Of a DNA stretch of 6,245 nt, positions 1 to 6,245 are shown one piece after another. This DNA comes from Bacteroidia bacterium. Lineage in GTDB: Bacteria > Bacteroidota > Bacteroidia > Flavobacteriales > NORP286. Every line of letters begins with the position of its first letter. The first letter of the stretch is position 1. Both the position numbers and the translations under genes were made by a program. The notes beneath the pieces are model-generated. The model ran no database searches and was not told the origin of the DNA. It saw only the letters and a list, made by a program, of their open reading frames with translations. Where the stretch lies: the NCBI GenBank assembly GCA_016763665.1, contig JAESTI010000304.1:1-6245 (forward strand), given 5' to 3'.

Positions 1-623
1 AAGAAAGCTGGATTCAGGATGCAATTGATGATTTGGTTATGCAGATGATGGAAAGATATAACAAAGAAAAACCTATAGTTTATAATACTTTACAAATGTA
101 TCGCCATGATAGACTTACCTATTTGAAACAGTCGCTAGAGTTTTGCAGAGAAAGAAATTTGAAACTCGGGATTAAAATTGTTAGAGGAGCATACATGGAA
201 CACGAAAGAGAAAGAGCTGAAGCAAAAGATTACGATTCCCCAATTCAGACCTCTAAAGAAAACACAGATAAAGATTACGATGCTGCTATTGAATATTGTA
301 TTAATAATATTGCAGATATGGGTTTGTGTGCAGCAACTCACAATGAGCAAAGTTGTTACAAGTTGATAAAGCTTATTGCTGATAACGGTTTGGGGAAATC
401 CAATCCTGATATATATTTTGGTCAGTTATATGGCATGAGCGACCAGATTACTTATAACCTTGCATATGCAGGTTATAATGTAGCTAAATATCTTCCGTAT
501 GGCCCTATAAAAAAAGTATTACCTTACCTAATTAGAAGAGCACAGGAAAACACTTCCATTGCCGGACAAATGGGCAGAGAGTTGAGTTTGATTGTGGCTG
601 AGAAGAAGCGGAGAAAGCAGTAA
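1..623 (+). CDS. Proline dehydrogenase (FAD-dependent), C-terminal part; 5' end outside window
   Basis: Oxidises L-proline to delta-1-pyrroline-5-carboxylate using FAD, the first step of proline breakdown to glutamate. The frame is open from the left edge (first whole codon at 3), so the gene is cut by the window; the TTG at 33 is an internal leucine codon, not a start. About 206 residues are visible, roughly the C-terminal half of a single-domain enzyme of the mitochondrial/Bacteroidota type. Family marks seen: IKIVRGAYM with its lysine at 174-176, ATHNE, YFGQLYGMSD, KYLPYGP with its tyrosine at 489-491, and LIRRAQENTS near the end, whose arginine pair (534-539) matches the two arginines that hold the proline carboxylate in PutA-type enzymes. 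The protein ends shortly after this in a basic tail (KKRRKQ), with no aldehyde dehydrogenase domain following, so it is a monofunctional enzyme, not a PutA fusion. Identity is near certain; only the N-terminus is unknown. Confidence 0.96.
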   Translation, partial: ESWIQDAIDDLVMQMMERYNKEKPIVYNTLQMYRHDRLTYLKQSLEFCRERNLKLGIKIVRGAYMEHERERAEAKDYDSPIQTSKENTDKDYDAAIEYCINNIADMGLCAATHNEQSCYKLIKLIADNGLGKSNPDIYFGQLYGMSDQITYNLAYAGYNVAKYLPYGPIKKVLPYLIRRAQENTSIAGQMGRELSLIVAEKKRRKQ

Positions 624-702
624 TTAGTTACAATCGCACTGAGATCTCCAGTTCTCTACTAAGGATTCCCAAAAAATAAAAAAGTGCGCTTTGATTATTA
701 GT

Positions 703-716
703 ATATTAAAGTACGT
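703..716 (+). repeat. 14-bp direct repeat, copy 1
   Basis: The sequence ATATTAAAGTACGT at 703-716 recurs exactly at 790-803, 87 bp apart start to start. The shared core contains GTAC. The repeat is seen directly; its role is unknown. It could be one of two binding sites for a regulator of the downstream lipoprotein gene, or one end of a small decayed insertion, although the enclosed 73 bp show no terminal inverted repeats. Confidence 0.55.
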
Positions 717-789
717 TTATATATCATATAATTATTTATAAATAGTTGATTATAAGAAATTAAAATTTATTTAATAAACAAAACATGTC

Positions 790-803
790 ATATTAAAGTA
801 CGT
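790..803 (+). repeat. 14-bp direct repeat, copy 2
   Basis: Second exact copy of ATATTAAAGTACGT, ending 63 bp before the chosen ATG of the lipoprotein gene, a plausible distance for an operator or promoter-flanking site. Sequence after the repeat differs from that after copy 1 (AAAATG here, TTATAT there), so the identity is confined to the 14-mer. Confidence 0.55.
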
Positions 804-866
804 AAAATGTTTATTTTGATTTTATCATGAGAGCAGCTCTTCCTAGATTTGTAAAATATTTTGATC

Positions 867-1571
867 ATGAAAGGACTTGCAAATCGACATTTAATTGGAA
901 TAGCGATATTATTAACACTAAATAGTTGTAATATATATTATGCTCCAAATGCACATAATGTGCCTTTATTTAAGGAAAAGGGTGAAATGAGAATTTCAGC
1001 AATTTTAAGTCAGGGTGGCTATGATTATAAGGGAATGGAAATTCAAGGTGCTTATGCCATTACGGATAAAATTGCTTTATCGGCTAATGGGTTTATGGCC
1101 CACGCTGAAGACGATAATTCACCAAAATCAGGTAGAGGAAGCTTTTTAGAGATTGGCCCCGGTTATTATAAACCATTGAATAAGCATTTTGTTTTTGAAA
1201 CATATACAGGGATAGGGGCTGGAAAAGTTTATAACAGGTACAGAGATCGTTCCATTTCTACAGTTAACTTTTTGAGATATTTTGTTCAACCTTCCATTGG
1301 ATTTACTTCAAAGGTTTTTGATGCTGCTTTATCATCGCGAATATGTGGTTTATATTATTATTCAGTGCATTCCAATTCAATTGAAAATAGTGAAAGTTTG
1401 TTTGCCTTACAATATGCCCTTCCGCTATTAATTGAACCAGCCCTGACAATTAGACTAGGATGGAAAAATGTAAAAATTCAAGGACAGTTTGGTGTATCAA
1501 TCATATTAAATGATCCTGAATTTGATTATGATGAACACAATTTAAATTTGGGATTGTACATTGGTATTTGA
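867..1571 (+). CDS. Lipoprotein of unknown function, predicted beta-rich/outer-membrane-associated
   Basis: A 234-residue protein read from the ATG at 867. A TTG two codons upstream (861) is possible, but ATG gives a compact lipoprotein signal: a short basic start, a hydrophobic run at about residues 8-18, and LTLNSC with the candidate lipidated cysteine at residue 21 (927-929). The mature protein begins CNIYYAPNAHNVPLF and continues with a charged KEKGE segment, a beginning I associate with unnamed Bacteroidota lipoproteins. The body alternates polar and hydrophobic residues with many Gly and aromatic positions (for example EIGPGYYKPL, ETYTGIGAGKVY, LNLGLYIGI), suggesting antiparallel beta-strands or a small barrel in the outer membrane. 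It ends in Ile, not the terminal Phe usual for BamA-inserted barrels. No enzymatic motif is visible. It is monocistronic here: the next genes converge on it. Export is likely; function is unknown. Confidence 0.85.
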   Translation: MKGLANRHLIGIAILLTLNSCNIYYAPNAHNVPLFKEKGEMRISAILSQGGYDYKGMEIQGAYAITDKIALSANGFMAHAEDDNSPKSGRGSFLEIGPGYYKPLNKHFVFETYTGIGAGKVYNRYRDRSISTVNFLRYFVQPSIGFTSKVFDAALSSRICGLYYYSVHSNSIENSESLFALQYALPLLIEPALTIRLGWKNVKIQGQFGVSIILNDPEFDYDEHNLNLGLYIGI

Positions 1572-1738
1572 AGACTTTGATTTCAGATGTACAGTTTTAT
1601 TTCATTTTGATTACTTTTTTATTGTCTTGGGATTTAGGTTGAAGAATAATTAGAACTTTCCTGTAAACACTTCAATAAAATTGATTGTTATGGTTGTGTT
1701 AGTAGGAGAACAAGGTTGGGAGTGGGAGTAAAGGTATA
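1572..1738. other. Convergent intergenic region
   Basis: This 167-bp stretch separates the 3' ends of the lipoprotein gene (plus) and the SiaC-like gene (minus). A bidirectional terminator would be expected, but I see only a 6-bp inverted repeat (TTGAAG at 1639-1644, CTTCAA at 1670-1675) around a 25-nt loop with no adjacent T-run, which is too weak to call. No ORF of note. Confidence 0.5.
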
Positions 1739-2125
1739 TCAGTTTTCTTCATAATAGACCAAATCAACTCGCACAGGAGATAGATCAGCAATCTCTTCTA
1801 TCCACATTCTCATGATCTCATCATTTTCTCTACAATAGAATTTGGCAATAACTTCCTTATCCTGTTTCGTAATTTTTTCAAGATTGATCATCAACTCTAA
1901 AAGTTCCTTGCCACTTGAAGTGTTAATGTAATCCAGAATGATCCGGATCTCTGTAAGTGAATTAGGACTATCTGAATAGTCGTTGAACCAATTGTGTATT
2001 TTTCCATAAAATGTTTGTGGATCTTCAGGTAAAGAGCGACCTTTTATCACAAACTTATTTTGATCCTTGTCTAATAAAATTGAAGGGGATTCTGGAGTGG
2101 CTTCAAGTTCAAATCTTTGGGGCAT
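1739..2125 (-). CDS. SiaC-family regulatory phosphoprotein (DUF1987)
   Basis: A 128-residue cytoplasmic protein, normal full length for the family, with no signal peptide or membrane segment. It matches DUF1987/SiaC: an N-terminal EATPESPSI segment, then GRSLPEDP and FYGKIHNWF, then LDYINTSSGKEL and a C-terminal WIEEIADLSP region. In Pseudomonas aeruginosa, SiaC is phosphorylated on a threonine by SiaB, dephosphorylated by SiaA, and in its unphosphorylated form binds and stimulates the diguanylate cyclase SiaD. The matching residue here is most likely Thr69 in the Asn-Thr-Ser-Ser motif (assigned by motif position). The ATG at 2123-2125 lies 4 bp after the stop codon of the large sensor gene. 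The nearest purine-rich AAAGGTG is too far upstream to be a good Shine-Dalgarno, so translational coupling is likely. It is the last gene of the operon, and its partner enzymes are domains of the preceding gene. Family call strong; the downstream target is unknown. Confidence 0.92.
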   Translation of the reverse strand: MPQRFELEATPESPSILLDKDQNKFVIKGRSLPEDPQTFYGKIHNWFNDYSDSPNSLTEIRIILDYINTSSGKELLELMINLEKITKQDKEVIAKFYCRENDEIMRMWIEEIADLSPVRVDLVYYEEN

Positions 2126-2129
2126 AGAG

Positions 2130-5100
2130 TTACTTTTTCACCTTTACATGGGTTGAATATAGTGAAATTTTATCATCAATTTTAGAAAATTCGTAAGAAA
2201 ATTCATCAGAATAATCCTTAAATATTTTAATTAGCCCAAGGCCTGAACCACCTTTACTTGTATCTTTTCGCCTGATGGTTTCTTTAAACATTGCTTGCAA
2301 TTCATCTCTTCCTTTAGTTCGTAATGCTTCAATTTTAGATTTTAGCTCATCTTCATCACTTTTGCTGATGTAATTGCCACAATTAATGAAAAAGTGTTCT
2401 TCAGTAGACCCAATATTGAAAATACCTTCGGCATATTGATCATGTTCTGAATATCCATGTCGATATATATTTTGAAGTAGTTCTACTAGTAACATAAAAA
2501 CTTTTTTGTTAATACTTGACTGCCCAGATGCTTCAGCAAATCTATTTTCAATCATATTTAATATTGGGAGAACAGATTCTTGTGAGAAATTTCCTTTATA
2601 TATCATAGATATATTGCCTTTTTCCATCATTTTGTACAGATCTATGGAGGCACTTAATGGTACTTGAATTTCATTTTCTTTAGGTTCTTTTTCTCGATCG
2701 CTTTCTAATTTAAGCTGAAAGAAGAACATATTTTTATCATCGCCTTCACTTACAAATTGATAATCTAACTTTTGACCGGTTTTGCGCGCCATGTCAATAA
2801 AACCCAACCCTGCACCTCCTGAATCTGATAATTCAGTAGTTAGTAAAGATTCTTTGTATAAATTTTTGATCTCCTCAGGAGATAGATTATTGATCTCTTC
2901 AATTTTTTCAGAGATGATCTTAACATTTTCTTTCTTGGTATAATTGGCGGACGAGATGTATATGTTATCCCCAATATTTCGTGTTGCAAACAACCCCTTA
3001 ATACCATGGAAATCTTCATCAGGATCCTTTTCTCCATGCCTGATGATATTCTGGAAAGATTCTATCATTAAATAGGATATCTTTTTCTTCGCTCGTTTCA
3101 GGGCATCAGTTTCCTTTAAATTAAATTCGCTAAGTGATATTAATTGGTTGGTTAGGTCATCATTAAATTCATCGTGAATGATCAAACTCAACTTGTCATC
3201 TTTCAATAGATCATGAATATGATGAATAGAATTTATTTTTGGTGTTGTTGATGCTTCTGCCTCTTTTGTTTTTTCCTTTTTGAGTTTTTGAGTTTTACCA
3301 ATACCATTAAATTGTATTCCGATCATTATAATATCATCGGTTTGTTCAAAGTCACCCCTCCATTTTTCCAATATGTCCCCTATGATTTTTTCCTGGACCT
3401 GCATTCCCTTTTCTTGTAATTCAATTAAAGTGCTCTTTAACCTTCTTGACATGAACTTTTTATTATACTTGCCTCCAAATTGATCTACGCATCCATCAGA
3501 GAAGATATAAATGATATCATTCTCTTTTATTTCCAACTTGTGATTGGTAAAAGTTCTCACTTCTTCTTTTTGATACCCTCCAATTGAGTAGCGATCTCCT
3601 TTTACTTCTATTAATTCTCCATCTCTAAGAATTAAAAGCGGCCGGAAAGCTCCCGCAAACTGTACTTCTCTTTTGGCGTATTTTATGGCGCAAAGCCCAA
3701 TATCCATTCCATCTTTGGTGTTAGAGTCTTCATCCGTTTGTTTTAAAGCTGTTAATACTCCAACGTGTAATTGCTCCAATATTTTTGCGGGTTCAGTTTG
3801 CCTGTTTTCGATTACAATTTGATTCAGGAGGTCATTACCAATCATGCTCATAAACGCTCCTGGCACTCCGTGTCCGGTACAATCCACGGCAGCTATTATT
3901 ACAATATCCTCATTATCTACAGTTATTTTTGAGAACCAGTAAAAATCACCACTAACAATATCTTTCGGTTTATAAAGAATAAATGAATTCGGAAGAGCTT
4001 CATGTATAGTATCCGTTCTAGGGAGAATAGCTTCTTGAATCCTTTTCGCGTACTTAATACTGTCAATTATGTCTTTGTTCTTTTGTGCCAGTTCAGCATT
4101 CTTGTCCTTTAGTTCCACTGTTCTTTCTTCCACCTTAGCCTCCAGTATTCTTTTTGCTTCCTGTAATTTTTTTAACCGGATCTTGATAAACATGGAGATA
4201 CTCACTACGGAGGAAATAACACAAATGAGGTAGAACCACCATGTTCTCCAGAATGGTGGAGTAATTGTAAAGCTGTAAGTAGTAGGTATTTTATTCCAAA
4301 GCCCTTCATTGTTACAAGCAATTATTTTAAAAGTATAGTCTCCTTCATGCAAATTAGAATAAGTTATAAATGTTTCTTTTGTTATAGGTGACCAGTCATT
4401 ATCAAACCCTTCTAGTTTATATCGGTATCTTACCTTTTCGGGATTGGTCATGCTGATGCCGATAAAGTCAAAAGTCAAGTGATTTTTGTTATACTCGAGT
4501 GTCACAAATTGAGGCATCAATGTATCTCTGAAAAACAATCTGTATCGTGTAATATGAGTGAGAGGTTCTGTTGTATTGGCAATATCTTCAGTAGGATCAT
4601 ATTGTATGGCTCCTCCCACCGTTCCAAACCACAAATTGCCTTCATTGTCCTTACAAACTGCATTTAAAGCAGCTTCAGTTCCTAGCAATCCTTCAGTTTT
4701 GCCGTAGTGTCTAACACTTACTTTGCCGTTTCTAATAAACTCGAGATAATTGAACTTGTCTAACCCCTTGCTGCTACCTATCCACAGGCTCGAATCGTTG
4801 TCAAAAACTAATAAATAAATGTCGTCAGAGCTGAGTCCTGAATTGGTAGTTAAATTGGAGAAATAGGTAGTGTCATTTTGTGGTTCACCATTTTTTAGAA
4901 ATTCATCTACTTTGAATACAGATAAACCTCCATTTGTTCCTAACCACAAATTTCCCCGAGCATCTTCAAGAATAGTACGAACTAAATTATTCCCCAGTCC
5001 ATTTTCTGTGGTTAATGTTTTGAACTTGACGTTATTTAAGCTGTTGGGCATTAAATAGGAAATCCCTCCTCCTTTAGTTCCAAACCAAAGAATACTCCTT

Positions 5101-6245
5101 TTATCTTCCTTAATGGTATATAGGAAATTTTGTTTCAAACCATGGTCAATACTATAGCTTTCAAAAACGTCTTTGTTGTTTTCATCCTTATATAATCGTG
5201 AAGCACCGGATGCAGTTCCGAACCAAATGTTATCATTAGAATCTTCAAAAATGGCAAGCACAGTATTAACCGAAAGTCCATCATCTGTAGAATAGTATTT
5301 AATATTCTTTTTATTGCTGGTTTTGAGAATGCCCAACAAATTTTCGTTCTCAGTTGGAGAATATTTGGTGATCCCTTTTCTAAAATTGGCTATCCAAAGA
5401 TTATGTTTCTTATCTTCCAGTAATGGATATGTGTGATTATTTAATAAGCCATTCTCCTTAGTGATATTATAGATAAATCCTGTCGGGGTAACAGTATGAG
5501 GCTCAATAATATTGGTGATACCAAGGGCTTTTTTATTAGAATTTGGAATAAAGTAACTAATACCTCCTCCAAATGTATTGAAAATGAAATTGTCATCTTT
5601 ATCCTGAACAATAGCCAAAACCAAATCGTTTTTAAGGCCGTTTTTGGTCGTGTAAGCTTTAAATGCCAAGTTGTTCAACTTATCAATGCCAGATTCATCG
5701 TTTCCGATCCATATTTTACCTTCTCTATCCTCTAAAATTGAAACTGATAAATTAGAATTTAATCCTTCATTTACTGAAAAGGATTGCATCTCCCATTTTT
5801 TATTTTTCAGATCTAAACCTTTATTAGAAATTTTAGAGATCCCCTGCCCATAAGTAGCGATCCAAATATTTGACTTTTTATCGATAATAAAATTTCTTGT
5901 AAGCACACCTCTTAACTCACTAATGGTAACCAATTCTTTGTTTTCATTTAAAATGACCATTGGCCCATCAATAGTGGCGCACCAAATGTTTCCTTTCTTA
6001 TCACTTAGTAGGTCATAAAACCGTAGGGTTCTAAGTTCTTCATAATCCGGGATATCTGTAAAAAGGTCACTTCTCGTTGAATCAAAAGAAGCTCCGTTAA
6101 TATTAGTATAAGGAAGCAAGGATAAACCACTAAAAGTTCCTACCCACAAATTACCTTCAGGATCTTGTTCAATGGCCCAAACCCTGTTATTTATCAAACC
6201 ATTTTTAGATGTATAATTGTGGAATAAGTTTTTGGAAGTTGCATC
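2130..6245 (-). CDS. Membrane sensor fused to SpoIIE/PP2C phosphatase and two SiaB-family kinase domains; 5' end outside window
   Basis: The frame is open to the right edge (1371 residues visible, numbered from the Asp codon at 6243-6245); the TTG at 6195-6197 is an internal Leu inside a repeat, so the N-terminus and any signal peptide lie outside. Domains in order: residues 1-551, a beta-propeller region with 11 Reg_prop repeats of the NGL...ED..GNLWVGT..GG type; about 581-664, a Y_Y_Y domain (YRYKLEGFDNDW); about 668-687, one membrane helix; about 691-740, a charged coiled coil; about 736-979, a SpoIIE-type PP2C phosphatase with metal-binding Asp767 (VSGDFYW), Asp788 (VDCTGHG), Asp917 (FSDG) and Asp970/971 (QTDD); about 1004-1180 and 1199-1369, two GHKL kinase domains of the SiaB family (DUF6272). 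Each kinase has an N-box (ESFQNIIRHG, Glu1062/Asn1066; ELLQNIYRHG, Glu1255/Asn1259) and a Gly-rich box (SGGAGLG at 1142, GGSGLG at 1332). Predicted topology: sensor periplasmic, enzymes cytoplasmic. There is no HisKA phosphoacceptor helix, receiver or DNA-binding domain, so it is not a hybrid two-component protein. The likely substrate is the SiaC-like protein encoded 4 bp downstream. Domain calls are from motif recognition; opposing activities on one substrate are inferred from SiaA/SiaB. Confidence 0.9.
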   Translation of the reverse strand, partial: DATSKNLFHNYTSKNGLINNRVWAIEQDPEGNLWVGTFSGLSLLPYTNINGASFDSTRSDLFTDIPDYEELRTLRFYDLLSDKKGNIWCATIDGPMVILNENKELVTISELRGVLTRNFIIDKKSNIWIATYGQGISKISNKGLDLKNKKWEMQSFSVNEGLNSNLSVSILEDREGKIWIGNDESGIDKLNNLAFKAYTTKNGLKNDLVLAIVQDKDDNFIFNTFGGGISYFIPNSNKKALGITNIIEPHTVTPTGFIYNITKENGLLNNHTYPLLEDKKHNLWIANFRKGITKYSPTENENLLGILKTSNKKNIKYYSTDDGLSVNTVLAIFEDSNDNIWFGTASGASRLYKDENNKDVFESYSIDHGLKQNFLYTIKEDKRSILWFGTKGGGISYLMPNSLNNVKFKTLTTENGLGNNLVRTILEDARGNLWLGTNGGLSVFKVDEFLKNGEPQNDTTYFSNLTTNSGLSSDDIYLLVFDNDSSLWIGSSKGLDKFNYLEFIRNGKVSVRHYGKTEGLLGTEAALNAVCKDNEGNLWFGTVGGAIQYDPTEDIANTTEPLTHITRYRLFFRDTLMPQFVTLEYNKNHLTFDFIGISMTNPEKVRYRYKLEGFDNDWSPITKETFITYSNLHEGDYTFKIIACNNEGLWNKIPTTYSFTITPPFWRTWWFYLICVISSVVSISMFIKIRLKKLQEAKRILEAKVEERTVELKDKNAELAQKNKDIIDSIKYAKRIQEAILPRTDTIHEALPNSFILYKPKDIVSGDFYWFSKITVDNEDIVIIAAVDCTGHGVPGAFMSMIGNDLLNQIVIENRQTEPAKILEQLHVGVLTALKQTDEDSNTKDGMDIGLCAIKYAKREVQFAGAFRPLLILRDGELIEVKGDRYSIGGYQKEEVRTFTNHKLEIKENDIIYIFSDGCVDQFGGKYNKKFMSRRLKSTLIELQEKGMQVQEKIIGDILEKWRGDFEQTDDIIMIGIQFNGIGKTQKLKKEKTKEAEASTTPKINSIHHIHDLLKDDKLSLIIHDEFNDDLTNQLISLSEFNLKETDALKRAKKKISYLMIESFQNIIRHGEKDPDEDFHGIKGLFATRNIGDNIYISSANYTKKENVKIISEKIEEINNLSPEEIKNLYKESLLTTELSDSGGAGLGFIDMARKTGQKLDYQFVSEGDDKNMFFFQLKLESDREKEPKENEIQVPLSASIDLYKMMEKGNISMIYKGNFSQESVLPILNMIENRFAEASGQSSINKKVFMLLVELLQNIYRHGYSEHDQYAEGIFNIGSTEEHFFINCGNYISKSDEDELKSKIEALRTKGRDELQAMFKETIRRKDTSKGGSGLGLIKIFKDYSDEFSYEFSKIDDKISLYSTHVKVKK

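Larger units (their letters stand above)
624..866. other. AT-rich intergenic region between proline dehydrogenase and lipoprotein genes
   Basis: This 243-bp non-coding stretch is strongly AT-rich, especially 717-790. It should hold the promoter of the lipoprotein gene and the 3' end of the proline dehydrogenase transcript. I see no stem followed by a T-run that would qualify as an intrinsic terminator, and no tRNA-like or riboswitch-like fold. The one clear structure is a pair of identical 14-mers, listed separately. Confidence 0.6.

Noticed and set aside
33..35. TTG as the start codon of the proline dehydrogenase gene.
   Set aside because: The frame is open to the left edge with family-like residues (ESWIQDAIDD), and the N-terminal half of the enzyme would be missing.
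135..350. Minus-strand 71-codon ORF opposite the proline dehydrogenase gene, and the plus-strand one at 178-366.
   Set aside because: Both are shadows of a clearly coding frame, with low-complexity Phe/Ser/Ile-rich or Lys-rich translations and no family likeness.
844..851. TAGATTTG, a match to the Bacteroidota -7 promoter consensus TAnnTTTG.
   Set aside because: It lies only 15 bp before the ATG, and the nearest TTTG upstream (815-818) is 25 bp away, longer than the usual ~19-bp spacing, in a very AT-rich background. Not convincing without transcript data.
827..925. Small plus-strand ORF from ATG at 827 (32 codons) overlapping the lipoprotein start.
   Set aside because: It is out of frame with the lipoprotein, lacks recognisable features and is explained by chance; a leader peptide role has no support.
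1639..1675. Inverted repeat TTGAAG/CTTCAA as a bidirectional terminator between the convergent genes.
   Set aside because: Only 6 AT-rich base pairs around a 25-nt loop and no T-run on either side.
3033..3062. GHKL ATPase boxes could indicate a histidine kinase, making the large protein a hybrid two-component system.
   Set aside because: There is no HisKA-like phosphoacceptor helix before the ATPase domains and no receiver or HTH domain. The boxes lie in short ~175-residue SiaB/DUF6272-like domains after a PP2C phosphatase, next to a SiaC gene.
4479..5853. Several 60-79-codon plus-strand ORFs (4479-4667, 4870-5058, 5496-5735, 5671-5853) and the minus-strand one at 2840-3037 inside the large gene.
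   Set aside because: All lie within the strongly supported sensor/kinase frame and show no motif, start context or composition of their own.
6195..6197. TTG as the start codon of the large minus-strand gene.
   Set aside because: The frame continues to the window edge and the upstream residues (FHNYTSKNG) complete the first Reg_prop repeat, so this codon is an internal leucine.
4593..6245. Repetitive sequence of the propeller region considered as a DNA-level tandem repeat.
   Set aside because: The periodicity is at protein level (Reg_prop repeats of unequal length and diverged codons), not an array of similar DNA units.

Overview
The window looks like chromosomal DNA of a Bacteroidota bacterium, probably of the Cytophagales type. 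This is inferred from the AT-rich sequence, AT-rich translation starts without clear Shine-Dalgarno sites, Reg_prop/Y_Y_Y sensor architecture, a eukaryote-like single-domain proline dehydrogenase, and a short lipoprotein of a Bacteroidota-like type. No genus can be assigned from the sequence alone.

Layout: (1) The plus strand opens inside a proline dehydrogenase gene whose C-terminal ~207 codons are visible (to 623). (2) An AT-rich gap (624-866) carries an exact 14-bp direct repeat. (3) A plus-strand gene (867-1571) encodes a 234-aa lipoprotein of unknown function with a predicted beta-rich body. (4) A 167-bp gap separates it from two convergent minus-strand genes. (5) The rest of the window, read on the minus strand from the right edge, is a very long gene (6245 to 2130, 5' end outside) followed after 4 bp by a small gene (2125 to 1739).

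The minus-strand pair is the main interest. The large protein (1371 residues visible) combines a two-component-style propeller sensor (11 visible Reg_prop repeats, then Y_Y_Y), one membrane helix, a coiled coil, a SpoIIE/PP2C serine/threonine phosphatase with its metal-binding aspartates, and two tandem GHKL kinase domains of the SiaB family (DUF6272). The small gene encodes a SiaC-family phosphoprotein (DUF1987) with the conserved Asn-Thr-Ser-Ser motif. In Pseudomonas aeruginosa the phosphatase SiaA, kinase SiaB and substrate SiaC are separate proteins, and SiaC acts on the diguanylate cyclase SiaD. Here phosphatase and kinase are fused into one sensor protein, the kinase domain is doubled, the substrate follows in the same operon, and no diguanylate cyclase is present. 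I infer a one-protein kinase/phosphatase switch that sets SiaC phosphorylation in response to a periplasmic signal, with an unknown output. The proline dehydrogenase and lipoprotein genes show no evident link to it.
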